NCBI GenBank assembly: GCA_029203185.1
Contig: CP119310.1
Span: 3,850,001 to 3,914,000, forward strand
DNA: 64,000 nucleotides
Origin: Candidatus Chryseobacterium colombiense
GTDB lineage: Bacteria; Bacteroidota; Bacteroidia; Flavobacteriales; Weeksellaceae
Reading direction: 5' to 3'
The notes under the pieces are model-generated. The model made no database searches, was not told the DNA's origin, and worked only from the letters and a program-made list of their open reading frames with translations. Positions 31,440 through 40,656 of the stretch are shown piece by piece. Every line of letters begins with the position of its first letter. The stretch's first letter is position 1. The position numbers and the translations under genes are program-made.

Positions 31440-32455
31440 TATAAATCGTATTTCGCTGTCGCCGTTGTTCTGAGATCAGTAAATTCTTCCCTTTCCAATT
31501 TCAGTTGGGCAACCATGGCAATCATTGCGGCATTGTCAGTTGTGTATTCAAATTTCGGGATATAAATATTCCAGCCCAGTTTTTCATGATTGTCCTGCAT
31601 CACTTTTCTTAAAGCTGAATTGGCAGAAACTCCTCCTGCAATAGCTACTTCTTTTATATTCAGATCTTTTGCTGCTTTTTCCAGTTTGTTCATTAAAATT
31701 TCAATGATGGATTTTTGAACGGAAGCACAAAGGTCATTGATATTATTCTTAATAAAATCAGGATCTTTTTTTATTTCTTTCTGGATAAAATACAGTACTG
31801 AAGTTTTAATTCCGCTAAAAGAATAATCGTAATTTTCCAGTTTTGGCTTATTAAATTTGAACGCATCAGGATTTCCCTCTTTGGCTAATCTGTCAATGAT
31901 AGGACCTGCAGGATAATCCAGCTCAAATACTTTTCCAATTTTATCGAAAGCTTCGCCGGCCGCATCATCAATAGTTTTTCCGATAATTTCCATATCGAAA
32001 TAATCCTTCACTAAGACGATCATCGTATGGCCTCCGCTTACAGTAAGACACAAAAATGGAAATTTAGGCGGCATAGGATTTGCATCCTCAATAAAATGTG
32101 CTAAAATGTGTGCCTGAAGGTGGTTTACCTCAATTAAAGGAACATCCAAACTCATGGCCAATGATTTTGCAAAAGATGTACCTACAAGAAGAGAGCCCAA
32201 AAGTCCGGGACCGCGTGTAAAGCCTATGGCAGAGATTGCTTTTTGTTGTATATTTGCTTTGAGTAAAGATTTTTCAACAACGGGAATGATATTTTGCTGA
32301 TGTGCTCTTGATGCCAATTCAGGAACCACACCACCATATTCTTTATGAATTGCCTGATTGGCAGCAATATTAGAAAGAATAACATTTCCTTTGATAATAG
32401 CTGCTGAAGTATCGTCACAAGACGATTCGATACCTAAAATTATAGAGTCGCTCAT
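31439..32455 (-). CDS. tsaD: tRNA N6-threonylcarbamoyladenosine synthase subunit TsaD (Kae1/Gcp)
   Basis: 338 residues of the ASKHA-fold protein that transfers threonylcarbamoyl to A37 of ANN-decoding tRNAs, with TsaB and TsaE. Signature motifs are I-E-S-S-C-D-D-T-S (9-17) and the metal-binding H112-x-x-x-H116 (N-H-L-Q-A-H). The Kae1 G-G-H-T motif and A-I-A-G-G-V-S-A-N near the end are also present. The frame runs to 32497, but a -7 box lies at 32464-32471, so the true start is ATG 32455. It sits head-to-head with the TamB-like gene, 4 bp apart. Confidence 0.95.
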   Translation of the reverse strand: MSDSIILGIESSCDDTSAAIIKGNVILSNIAANQAIHKEYGGVVPELASRAHQQNIIPVVEKSLLKANIQQKAISAIGFTRGPGLLGSLLVGTSFAKSLAMSLDVPLIEVNHLQAHILAHFIEDANPMPPKFPFLCLTVSGGHTMIVLVKDYFDMEIIGKTIDDAAGEAFDKIGKVFELDYPAGPIIDRLAKEGNPDAFKFNKPKLENYDYSFSGIKTSVLYFIQKEIKKDPDFIKNNINDLCASVQKSIIEILMNKLEKAAKDLNIKEVAIAGGVSANSALRKVMQDNHEKLGWNIYIPKFEYTTDNAAMIAMVAQLKLEREEFTDLRTTATAKYDL

Positions 32456-32459
32456 AATA

Positions 32460-35400
32460 ATGGCAAAGTTAGAGAATAATAACGACAATGAGAACAAAAA
32501 ATCAGTAGCTGAAAACTTAGGTAATCAGGTACAGAAAACTGTGGAAAATGTTCAGGAAACCGTAAAGGAAGCTTCTGAATTTGCCTCAGACGCTATAAAG
32601 CACCCTTTAGATGCCGCTCAGGAAATCGGGAAACAGGCTGCAAAAGATGTAGTGAGCTACTCATGGTGGGCCAGACTTCTGCTTATTTTGTTTTGGTTTG
32701 TTCTCGGAGTTGTTGTGCTTGCTTTTGTTGCAATTAATCTTCCCGTTACTAAAAGATGGGCTGCAGATCAGGCTTTACAGATCGTGAACAGAGACTTCAA
32801 AGCAGATATGTCTACAGAAAGTGTTGAGGTAGATTTTTTTGGAGATGTTACGATTAAAGGTTTAAAGGTAAAAGATTACAAAGGTTTTGAATTTATAAAA
32901 GCAAAGGAATTTATTGCCAATTCAGACTGGTTTTCATTGGCGACAAACATTGGAAAGCACAATTCTCTAAGTTTCAACGGTCTTATTCTTAAAAATGCTG
33001 ATGTAAAAGTAATTACTTATAAAGGAGACAGTATTTCAAATTTTATACGATTTACCAAGTTATTTGACAGCGGAAAAAAAAGAGATCCTAATAAACCTCC
33101 TTTTCAACTCAATTCAAGGCTGGAGATTTTAGATTCTAAAGTTTCCATTATCAATCAGAATTCGCCCGGTGAAGCCGGAAAATGGCTTACTGCAACCAAT
33201 GTTAACCTGAAAGCTCCCAAAGTAAGAGTTAACGGAGCCAATATTTCTGCACAGATCAACAATTTTACATTCACCACCAAAAGATGGGGCAAATCCCATT
33301 TTGTAGAAACTTTTTCTACGGAATTCTCTATGACGGAAGATTTTCTGTTGCTGAAAGATTTAACTCTGAATACAGATCATTCTTTATTACAGGGAAATAT
33401 TAAATTTAATTTACATAAAGGTTCGTGGGCCGATTTTACCAACAAAGTAAAATGGGAAATGAATATCAATCAGGGAAGTCAGCTCAACGGGTATGATATC
33501 AGTTATTTTGTGACAAATTGGGATAATTTCATTCCTTTCAATCTTTCCGGTGATATGGAAGGTCCTTTAAATGAGTTTACCTTAAAGAATTTTCTGATCA
33601 GGAATCCTCAGGTAAATATTGCCACCAAAAAACTGAAAGCGCATCATCTCCTGAAAGGAAATTTCCAGATTGAAACCAATGATCTTTCTACCGACTTTAC
33701 TTATATAGAACTGAAAAAAATGATGCCTTCTTTCATTTCCAAAAAAATGAAAAATTTTGCAGATGATTTCGGACGGCTGAAATATAATGGAGCGGCTAAA
33801 GTAACTCCAAAACAGGTCTATGTATCTTCGGGAAATCTGATGACCGGAATAGGACAGGCGAAAATCTCAAACTTTTCATTGACGGATTTTAGTACATCAC
33901 TGCCTAAATATGTAGGATATGCAGAGATAAAAGACTTAAATACTTCTGTGATTACCAAGAACAAATCTGTCGGTTTGATATCAGGTAAATTTAACATCAA
34001 TGGACAGAGCTTTGATGTCAATACCATGAAGTTGAGTACAAAATCTCAGATTTCAAGTGTTGAGATTATGAATAAAGAAATCAACAATGTGTATCTGGAT
34101 GGTTTGCTGGATCATAAAAAATATAACGGGTTAATTACAGTTAATGATGAGCAGGCTAAAGCAACCATAAAAGGTTTAATAGATTTCAGTACCTCAAGAA
34201 TTTTTGCTAATGTAGAGGCGAATGTGAGTTATTTAAACATGAATTACTTCACAGGTAAGCCAGGAAACCAAATTGTAAACGGTCAGGTTACCGGAAAAAT
34301 GGCAATGTCTACTTTAAACGACCTAAATCTTGATGTAGAAGCTAATAATATAGATTTTGCAACCGCAAGCCAGCGATATAAGATTCCTAATGCAAAGCTG
34401 AGAACATTCTTGGAAAATGGCGGAAGGGTAATCGATGTGAATGCTCCGGGAGCTGTAAATGGTAAGATTTCTGGAAAATATAATCTGGCAGATCTTACAG
34501 GTATGGTTGAAAATGGATTAGATAAAATATTGGTAGGTCCGCCACCTAGAAAACTATACAGAGGTCAGAATTTCGCTATGAATTTTGATGTGGAGCAAGG
34601 CCTGGTAAGCTATTTTATGCCGGATCTAAAATTACCGCAGGGAGCTAAAGTGGAGGGAGAATATGATGGAAATTCCAATAATTTAATCTTAAATCTTGAT
34701 GCAGCTTCTCTGAAGTATGTAATGACAAAAGTAGAGGAAATAACGGAAGCAGATAAAGCTTTGGCTGCATCCAATCCTTCTTACAAAATTAATGACAGGG
34801 GAAGTATTAAGAAAGACAGTGCTATGGTCGATAGCATCATGGTGAGGATTAATACGGCCAATCTTGATCAGCAGCTGTATGCTAAAATCAATAAAATAGA
34901 ATACAATAAAAATATACTTCGGGATATTACTTTAACCGGTAAAAACGAAAACAATACCTTGCTCAGAATCTCAACCAACTTCAAGCATGGAAGTCCTGAA
35001 GATGATGCGGAAAATAAATTGAAAAGCTATGCGATCAATTTTAATCAGTCTACGAATGCCGCAGGTGATTTTGTGTTCCGGTTTGAGCCTACTGAAATTG
35101 CGTTCAATGATGTCACTTGGAGAATAGATACGGATTCCAATTTGGATCATTCAATTACATACAGGAAAAAAACATCGGATTTTGAAATAAGAAATTTGAG
35201 AATTTACTCTGATAAAAGCTCATTGCAAATTAATGAGTCAACATTCAAGTCCGCAAAAGATTTTTATGTAGATGCGGAAGTGAAAGATTTTTCTATTGAG
35301 AAACTCCTGGATATGCAGTCCGGAGGAAATCCTATGGGAATAAAGGGACTTGCCAATGGTACTGTTAAGATCCGGATGGACAAGAATACGCTGCAGCCTC

Positions 35401-37247
35401 TTGTAGATATGACAATAGATGATATTGTGATGAATGGAAATGATATGGGAGATATTACCATATCGGCAACTAACAGCTTTTCTTTAAACGTCTATGATGT
35501 CGATATAAAAGTAGCTTCTGCGGGAGTATTGGGAAATAATAATCTGCATGTCACAGGAACAGTCAATAACAATACTTCATCTCCTGTTATAGATCTTACA
35601 GCAGAGATGAGGGATTTTGATCTTGCGTTTACCCAACAGTTTGTACAATCTATTTTTGGAAACCTGCGGGGGAAAGCAACTGGAGATCTTAAAATAAGCG
35701 GAAAGCTGAGCGATTTAGATTATAGTGGAGATATTGCATTAAAAGGATTTGGATTGAAGCTCTTATTTACAGGGGTCGATTATTCTTTTGATGATACGGT
35801 AATTCCTTTATCTAAAGGTTTAGCTATTCTTAATAATATTGAAGTTCATGATGGAAGAGCAAGCTCTCAGGGAACAGTTTCCGGGTATATCCGTTTTGAA
35901 ACCTTATCTTCAATGCAGGTCGCTTTGTTCTTTAATGCCAATAACCTTCTGGTTCTGAACTCTACTCAAAAAGATAATGATCTGTTTTGGGGTAGGGTAT
36001 ATGGACAAGGGGAAGCCACGATTTCCGGACCTGTTTCAGCATTAGATATTGAAACCAGCCCGCGAACTCCGTTTAAAGCACTGAACGGAAGTACATTTAC
36101 CTTTAACTCAGCTTCTACAAGCAATGTGGAAGAATTTAAAATGCTTAGGTTTTTAAAGGAAAATAAAGTGGGTGAAATTGTACTGGAAGAAAAAAAGAAA
36201 ACCGGACCGAATATGAATATCGATTTAAGTCTTGATATTGATAAAGGTACTACCGTAAACGTATTGGTAGGAGATGATGTCGGAAATATTTCAGTAAAAG
36301 GAACTGCGAATAACCTGAAATTCCAGATGAGCAGACAGGGAAATATTTCTATGAGTGGTGCTTATATGGTGGATAATGGAACCTTTATCTCTAAAGCAAT
36401 TCTTAATAAAACCTTCCAGATAGAAAAAGGAAGCAGCATTCGTTGGGATGGGGATGCGATGAAGCCTACTTTGGATATTACCGCAAATTATATGAGAATG
36501 GTTTCCAATACGGGAGAATATCTTAGTATGAGTAATCTTCAGCCGATTAAAATTCTTCTTCAGGCCAAGATTACCGAAACATTAACAAATCCTGATGTTG
36601 AATTGGGATTAACAGCACTGGATGTTTCCAGTCAGGTAAAAGAAGCTTTAAACAGTAAGCTAAGCCAGGATGGTGAAAAAGTGTTGCAGTTTGGTTCTGT
36701 TCTCTTACTGAATAGCTTTAATATGACTACTGGAGGAGTAGGAGTCGATTTTGCAGGAGTTGCCGAAAGTTCCGGCTATAATATGATCTTAAAACAATTG
36801 GGTTCTGCATTGAATACGATGAGTAATGAATTCCAGATTGATTTGAATTATGTAAAAGGAGATCAAAACTCCAATACAGGGGACAGAGCGAATGCGGGAG
36901 TTAGCTTTGAACTTTCACCGAGAGTAAACGTAAAAACAGGTCTTGGAATTCCACTTTCTAAGACAGAGAATACGGATACCAACAATTTCTTATCAGGAGA
37001 AGGTTCAATAGAATATGACATTTCCAAGAAAAATGATGGAACATTAATATTGAGAGGATATTCAAAACCATACGCTATAGGAATGGGAACCGGACTCAAT
37101 GCAAATGGCTCAGCAAATCAATCATATGGAGTAGGGGTTGTTTGGAGTAAAAGTTTTAATTCTCTATTTAAAAAGAAAAAGAATAAAAAAGAGCCGAAAG
37201 TTGAAAGTGAAATAAAAACAGATTCTGTAAAATCAGAGGTTAAATAA
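32460..37247 (+). CDS. TamB-like translocation/assembly protein (DUF490/AsmA-like), 1595 residues
   Basis: Giant protein with one N-terminal transmembrane anchor (L-L-L-I-L-F-W-F-V-L-G-V-V-V-L, about residues 75-95) after a Lys/Glu-rich cytoplasmic start. The rest is periplasmic, beta-rich and repetitive, as in AsmA/TamB bridge proteins that carry lipids or help outer-membrane protein assembly. The C-terminal DUF490-like region (~1150-1560) contains I-D-L-S-L-D-I and P-D-V-E-L-G. The C-terminus is Lys-rich. The frame is open to 32358, but this start is preferred because it gives four bases to the tsaD start. In Bacteroidota this family is the usual partner of a TamA-like barrel, not in view. 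Confidence 0.88.
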   Translation: MAKLENNNDNENKKSVAENLGNQVQKTVENVQETVKEASEFASDAIKHPLDAAQEIGKQAAKDVVSYSWWARLLLILFWFVLGVVVLAFVAINLPVTKRWAADQALQIVNRDFKADMSTESVEVDFFGDVTIKGLKVKDYKGFEFIKAKEFIANSDWFSLATNIGKHNSLSFNGLILKNADVKVITYKGDSISNFIRFTKLFDSGKKRDPNKPPFQLNSRLEILDSKVSIINQNSPGEAGKWLTATNVNLKAPKVRVNGANISAQINNFTFTTKRWGKSHFVETFSTEFSMTEDFLLLKDLTLNTDHSLLQGNIKFNLHKGSWADFTNKVKWEMNINQGSQLNGYDISYFVTNWDNFIPFNLSGDMEGPLNEFTLKNFLIRNPQVNIATKKLKAHHLLKGNFQIETNDLSTDFTYIELKKMMPSFISKKMKNFADDFGRLKYNGAAKVTPKQVYVSSGNLMTGIGQAKISNFSLTDFSTSLPKYVGYAEIKDLNTSVITKNKSVGLISGKFNINGQSFDVNTMKLSTKSQISSVEIMNKEINNVYLDGLLDHKKYNGLITVNDEQAKATIKGLIDFSTSRIFANVEANVSYLNMNYFTGKPGNQIVNGQVTGKMAMSTLNDLNLDVEANNIDFATASQRYKIPNAKLRTFLENGGRVIDVNAPGAVNGKISGKYNLADLTGMVENGLDKILVGPPPRKLYRGQNFAMNFDVEQGLVSYFMPDLKLPQGAKVEGEYDGNSNNLILNLDAASLKYVMTKVEEITEADKALAASNPSYKINDRGSIKKDSAMVDSIMVRINTANLDQQLYAKINKIEYNKNILRDITLTGKNENNTLLRISTNFKHGSPEDDAENKLKSYAINFNQSTNAAGDFVFRFEPTEIAFNDVTWRIDTDSNLDHSITYRKKTSDFEIRNLRIYSDKSSLQINESTFKSAKDFYVDAEVKDFSIEKLLDMQSGGNPMGIKGLANGTVKIRMDKNTLQPLVDMTIDDIVMNGNDMGDITISATNSFSLNVYDVDIKVASAGVLGNNNLHVTGTVNNNTSSPVIDLTAEMRDFDLAFTQQFVQSIFGNLRGKATGDLKISGKLSDLDYSGDIALKGFGLKLLFTGVDYSFDDTVIPLSKGLAILNNIEVHDGRASSQGTVSGYIRFETLSSMQVALFFNANNLLVLNSTQKDNDLFWGRVYGQGEATISGPVSALDIETSPRTPFKALNGSTFTFNSASTSNVEEFKMLRFLKENKVGEIVLEEKKKTGPNMNIDLSLDIDKGTTVNVLVGDDVGNISVKGTANNLKFQMSRQGNISMSGAYMVDNGTFISKAILNKTFQIEKGSSIRWDGDAMKPTLDITANYMRMVSNTGEYLSMSNLQPIKILLQAKITETLTNPDVELGLTALDVSSQVKEALNSKLSQDGEKVLQFGSVLLLNSFNMTTGGVGVDFAGVAESSGYNMILKQLGSALNTMSNEFQIDLNYVKGDQNSNTGDRANAGVSFELSPRVNVKTGLGIPLSKTENTDTNNFLSGEGSIEYDISKKNDGTLILRGYSKPYAIGMGTGLNANGSANQSYGVGVVWSKSFNSLFKKKKNKKEPKVESEIKTDSVKSEVK
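32464..32471 (-). promoter_or_regulatory. -7 box (TAACTTTG) of tsaD inside the first codons of the TamB-like gene
   Basis: Exact TAnnTTTG match on the minus strand, 8 bp before the tsaD ATG. A TTTG -33 element (minus strand, 32495-32498) lies 23 bp further upstream. It predicts a nearly leaderless tsaD mRNA and rules out the longer tsaD start. Confidence 0.6.
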
Positions 37248-37329
37248 TTAGAATATTTTAATGATTTTTATCATCCGTGTTAATTATTGTTAATGTTTGT
37301 GATAATTTTTTTTACTAAATTATTTTTTC

Positions 37330-37337
37330 TAAATTTG
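37330..37337 (+). promoter_or_regulatory. -7 box (TAAATTTG) of the Lrp/AsnC gene
   Basis: Exact TAnnTTTG match 44 bp before the ATG at 37382, in an AT-rich spacer. No well-placed -33 TTTG is seen. Confidence 0.55.
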
Positions 37338-37381
37338 CAAAAAATATATTTGTTTTTTAAAAAAAATACAATCAGACTAAT

Positions 37382-37852
37382 ATGAACTATCAACTGGACG
37401 AAATAGACAAGAAAATTCTTGATTTCTTAGTAGAAAATACAAGAATGCCTTTTACGGAGATTGCAAAACAGATGGATGTTTCTGCTGGAACAATTCACGT
37501 AAGAGTGAAAAAAATGGAAGATGCAGGTATTATTTTGGGATCATCTCTTAACATTGATTACGGAAAGTTAGACTATCACTTCACTGCTTTCATCGGAATT
37601 CTTTTGACAAAATCAAACCGTACACAAGAGGTATTGAAAGAATTAACAAGTATTCCTAATGTAATTGAAGCAAGTGTTATTTCAGGGAAATATAATATTT
37701 TCTGTAAAGTAAGAGCTAAAAATACAGAAGATGCGAAAAGAATCATTTATCAAATAGATGATATTCAGGATGTAATGAGAACTGAAAGTATGATTTCTAT
37801 GGAAGAGTACCTAAGTGACAAAAACAGATTGATCAACGCGATATCTATCTAA
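37382..37852 (+). CDS. Lrp/AsnC-family transcriptional regulator
   Basis: 156 residues. HTH at ~5-55 (D-E-I-D-K-K-I-L-D-F-L, then E-I-A-K-Q-M-D-V-S-A-G-T-I-H-V-R-V-K-K-M-E), followed by the RAM ligand-binding domain (I-P-N-V-I-E-A-S-V-I-S-G-K-Y-N). Such regulators answer amino acids and form octamers. It is monocistronic: own promoter box upstream and a strong terminator after. No target is evident nearby. Confidence 0.94.
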   Translation: MNYQLDEIDKKILDFLVENTRMPFTEIAKQMDVSAGTIHVRVKKMEDAGIILGSSLNIDYGKLDYHFTAFIGILLTKSNRTQEVLKELTSIPNVIEASVISGKYNIFCKVRAKNTEDAKRIIYQIDDIQDVMRTESMISMEEYLSDKNRLINAISI

Positions 37853-37877
37853 TTCAAATTTTAAACGAATTATATAA

Positions 37878-37914
37878 AAGAACTTATGAAATCTCTCATA
37901 AGTTCTTTATTTTT
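37878..37914 (+). terminator. Terminator after the Lrp/AsnC gene
   Basis: The 12-bp perfect stem AAGAACTTATGA / TCATAAGTTCTT with a 6-base loop is followed by TATTTTT. Confidence 0.85.
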
Positions 37915-37915
37915 G
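37908..37915 (+). promoter_or_regulatory. -7 box (TATTTTTG) overlapping the terminator tail
   Basis: Exact TAnnTTTG match whose 3' end is 5 bp before the ATG at 37921. If used, transcription would begin at or next to the start codon, giving a leaderless mRNA. Confidence 0.4.
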
Positions 37916-37920
37916 TACCT

Positions 37921-38298
37921 ATGGAAGAATATAGCTATTTTGATGAAGATCCGAAGAAAGGGTGGGGATTTATAGGAGCATTTGCTGCTTTGCTGCTGTT
38001 TACAATAATGGGATTCGGGATCGATCTTGATGAATATCTGCAGCATGAAACCCTTAATATTCCGGCTTGGTATTCTTATGCTATTTTTGCAATAGACGCT
38101 TTGATGGCGGTAAGCCTTATTTTAATGTTTTTTTACCGGAAAATAGGCATCTTTGCCTTTCCTGCACTGCTTGTTCTGCACTTCTTTATGCATAATTATT
38201 ATCTTTCTACTTTCCTCTATACAGATGTTACCAATCTTTTCCTCTTTACAGGATTCGGAATGTTAGCAATAATTCCGAAATGGAAGTTTTTTAAATAA
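37921..38298 (+). CDS. Small four-span membrane protein, hypothetical
   Basis: 125 residues with about four hydrophobic spans (G-F-I-G-A-F-A-A-L-L-L-F; Y-A-I-F-A-I-D-A-L-M-A-V; I-G-I-F-A-F-P-A-L-L-V-L; L-F-L-F-T-G-F-G-M-L-A). No family recognised. It probably sits in the inner membrane. Its start is 5 bp after a promoter-like box, so it may be translated from a leaderless mRNA. It has its own terminator. Confidence 0.75.
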   Translation: MEEYSYFDEDPKKGWGFIGAFAALLLFTIMGFGIDLDEYLQHETLNIPAWYSYAIFAIDALMAVSLILMFFYRKIGIFAFPALLVLHFFMHNYYLSTFLYTDVTNLFLFTGFGMLAIIPKWKFFK

Positions 38299-38337
38299 GC
38301 AATCAAAGATTGGAAGATTATAATATTACAATATTAA

Positions 38338-38372
38338 TAAGAACGGGCTTTTAGTCCGTTCTTATTTTTTTT
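38338..38372 (+). terminator. Terminator after the small membrane protein
   Basis: The stem TAAGAACGG / CCGTTCTTA is followed by an 8-T run. Confidence 0.9.
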
Positions 38373-38481
38373 AACCAATACGTAAAGTCGAGATTATTTA
38401 TGCAGATTCTGCTAATTTTAGAATCCTGCTATTGAAGAAGAGCATTTTACATGATTATTGATATTTCTTTAAAATAATTAT

Positions 38482-38525
38482 AGACAGAATGATCTGTCTG
38501 TTTTGAAAATTAAATTGTAGATTTG
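38482..38525 (+). promoter_or_regulatory. Operator-like dyad and -7 box of the TetR gene
   Basis: AGACAG-aatgat-CTGTCT (38482-38499) is an 18-bp dyad, followed by a -7 box TAGATTTG at 38518-38525, 21 bp before the TetR ATG. The dyad sits where repressor binding would block the promoter, suggesting autorepression. Confidence 0.6.
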
Positions 38526-38545
38526 TATCATTAAATAGATCGGGA

Positions 38546-39073
38546 ATGTCATCACCAAAAGAAAGAATTATCAGTACAACATTTGAACTTTTTGCAAAAC
38601 AAGGATATAATTCCACCGGAATCAATCAGATTATTTCTGAAGCAAATGTGGCAAGAGCAAGCTTCTATCAGTATTTTAAGTCTAAGGAGGATTTATGTGT
38701 TGAATTTTTAAATGTAAGACATGATTATTGGTTTAATGAATTATATCATTTTACATCAAACCAGAAGGATATAAAATCTAAAATTATTTCATCCTTCGAT
38801 TTTTTAATACATATGAATCAAAAAGAAGATTTCAGAGGCTGCAGCTTCCTGAACATCTTATCTGAAATTCCTCTGGATAATGTGAAAATTTTGAATGTTA
38901 TCCAGAGTCATAAAAGAGACTTAAAAAATTATTTTTCTGAACTAATGGATGACAAAGATCTTTCGGATCATGTGTATCTACTTTTTGAAAGCAGTATTGT
39001 GGAAAGCCAGGTGTTCAGATCAAATAAATTAATAGAAAAATCAAAAAAAATAATCACCAATTTAATTAACTAA
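38546..39073 (+). CDS. TetR/AcrR-family transcriptional regulator
   Basis: 175 residues. The N-terminal TetR HTH is clear: R-I-I-S-T-T-F-E-L-F-A-K-Q-G-Y-N-S-T-G-I-N, then S-F-Y-Q-Y-F-K-S-K-E-D-L. The C-terminal ligand domain is divergent. Two bases separate its stop from the DUF1348 gene, so the two form an operon. The dyad in its promoter suggests autoregulation. The ligand is unknown. Confidence 0.92.
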   Translation: MSSPKERIISTTFELFAKQGYNSTGINQIISEANVARASFYQYFKSKEDLCVEFLNVRHDYWFNELYHFTSNQKDIKSKIISSFDFLIHMNQKEDFRGCSFLNILSEIPLDNVKILNVIQSHKRDLKNYFSELMDDKDLSDHVYLLFESSIVESQVFRSNKLIEKSKKIITNLIN

Positions 39074-39075
39074 TT

Positions 39076-39489
39076 ATGGAACAGAAACATCCACTTCCGC
39101 CTTTTACCCTTGAAACAGCAATGGAAAAAGTTCAGTTAGCAGAAGATGCCTGGAACAGTCAGGATCCTGAAAGAATTTCCAAAGCGTACACTGTAGACAG
39201 CGAATGGAGAAACAGAGATCAATTTGTCAACGGCAGAGATGAAATCGTAAAATTTCTTTCTACAAAATGGGAACGCGAACTGAATTACAAGCTGAAAAAG
39301 GAATATTGGGCACATACAGAAAACCGTATCGCCGTTCGTTTCGAATATGAATATCAAACCAAAGAAGGCAACTGGTTCAGAGCCTACGGAAACGAAAATT
39401 GGGAATTTGATGAAAACGGTTTAATGAGAAAAAGATTCGCAAGTATTAATGATTTAGCGATAAAAGAAGAAGACAGAAAGTTTAAATAA
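39076..39489 (+). CDS. NTF2-like DUF1348 protein
   Basis: 137 residues of the SnoaL/NTF2-like DUF1348 family: cone-shaped alpha+beta fold. Features are K-V-Q-L-A-E-D-A-W-N-S-Q-D-P-E-R, Y-T-V-D-S-E-W-R-N-R and G-R-D-E-I-V-K-F-L. The biochemical role of the family is unknown; it is often found in regulator-linked stress loci. It lies 2 bp after the TetR gene and is probably its target. Confidence 0.85.
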   Translation: MEQKHPLPPFTLETAMEKVQLAEDAWNSQDPERISKAYTVDSEWRNRDQFVNGRDEIVKFLSTKWERELNYKLKKEYWAHTENRIAVRFEYEYQTKEGNWFRAYGNENWEFDENGLMRKRFASINDLAIKEEDRKFK

Positions 39490-39564
39490 TTTTGTTGGAT
39501 TTCAAAGACGTAAAGTTAAAATTAAAGGAAACTGTGCCCTTGAAGAGTTTCAGCAAGTTAAGAA

Positions 39565-39592
39565 CAAAAAAAGCATCCAAACGGATGCTTTT
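39565..39592. terminator. Bidirectional terminator between DUF1348 and transketolase genes
   Basis: The stem AAAAGCATCC / GGATGCTTTT is flanked by an A run on one side and T-rich sequence on the other, so it can serve both convergent genes. Confidence 0.85.
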
Positions 39593-39613
39593 CATTTATA
39601 TTTCAAAAAGAAA

Positions 39614-40561
39614 TTATTTATCTAAAATTCTTTTCACCGCTTCTTTCACAGCAGTTGAATCAATTTTATATTTCTTCATCAGTTCAGCAGGTGTAGCAGA
39701 CTCTCCGAAAGTATCGTTTACTGCAACAAACTCCTGTCTTGTAGGTCTTTTTCTAGCTAACATTCCGGCAATAGATTCACCTAAACCACCAAGATAATTG
39801 TGTTCTTCAGCCGTTACGATTTTACCTGTTTTTTCAACAGATTTTAAGATGATTTCTTCATCCAAAGGTTTAATGGTGTGGATGTTGATCACTTCACAAG
39901 AGATACCTTCTTTTTCAAGTTCGTCTGCAGCAATTAAAGATTCCCAAACAAGATGGCCTGTTGCAACAATCGTTACATCAGTTCCTTCCTGAAGCATAAT
40001 TCCTTTTCCGATTTCGAAAGGCATATCTTCCGGAATAAAAACAGGAACTACAGGTCTTCCGAATCTAAGATAAACAGGACCTTCAAAATCAGCAATAGCC
40101 AAAGTTGCAGCTTTGGTCTGGTTGTAATCACAAGTATTGATTACCGTCATTCCAGGAAGCATTTTCATCATACCGATGTCTTCCAAAACTTGGTGAGTGG
40201 CACCATCTTCTCCCAACGTAAGACCTGCGTGAGAAGCACAGATTTTTACATTTTTATTTGAATAGGCAACAGATTGACGGATTTGGTCGTATACTCTTGA
40301 AGTGGAGAAGTTGGCAAAAGTTCCTGTAAAAGGAATTTTTCCTGTAATACTAAGCCCTGCAGCAAGACCGATCATGTTTGCTTCTGCAATACCCACTTGG
40401 AAGAATCTTTCCGGTGCTTTTTCAATGAATTTTTCCATTTTTAAAGAACCGATAAGATCTGCGCAAAGGGCTACAACATTAGGGTTTTTATCTGCAAGTT
40501 CAGCCAATCCGGCACCGAATCCTGAACGTGTATCTTTTTTTTCTGTATATGTAAATTTCAT
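39614..40561 (-). CDS. Transketolase, C-terminal subunit (split enzyme)
   Basis: 315 residues covering the pyrimidine-binding and C-terminal transketolase domains. Motifs include the E-A-N-M-I-G-L-A-A-G-L catalytic-Glu region and G-E-D-G-A-T-H-Q near 117-124. With the N-terminal subunit just upstream (95-bp gap, same strand) it forms a complete thiamine-diphosphate transketolase of the pentose phosphate pathway. Split transketolase is usual in Flavobacteriia and archaea, so this is not a frameshift. Confidence 0.93.
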   Translation of the reverse strand: MKFTYTEKKDTRSGFGAGLAELADKNPNVVALCADLIGSLKMEKFIEKAPERFFQVGIAEANMIGLAAGLSITGKIPFTGTFANFSTSRVYDQIRQSVAYSNKNVKICASHAGLTLGEDGATHQVLEDIGMMKMLPGMTVINTCDYNQTKAATLAIADFEGPVYLRFGRPVVPVFIPEDMPFEIGKGIMLQEGTDVTIVATGHLVWESLIAADELEKEGISCEVINIHTIKPLDEEIILKSVEKTGKIVTAEEHNYLGGLGESIAGMLARKRPTRQEFVAVNDTFGESATPAELMKKYKIDSTAVKEAVKRILDK

Positions 40562-40656
40562 TTTACTTAAAGTTTTTGATAATTGATAAATGATAGTTGG
40601 GCAATGATTTAAAGATTTGTAATCATCATTTATCGTTAATGGTTTATCATTTATAA

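Noticed and set aside
32358..32459. Longer start of the TamB-like gene
   Set aside because: Overlaps tsaD antisense and precedes the typical Lys/Glu-rich start; 32460 preferred.
32456..32497. Longer tsaD start
   Set aside because: A -7 promoter box lies inside it, and family members start at M-S-D-S-I-I-L-G.
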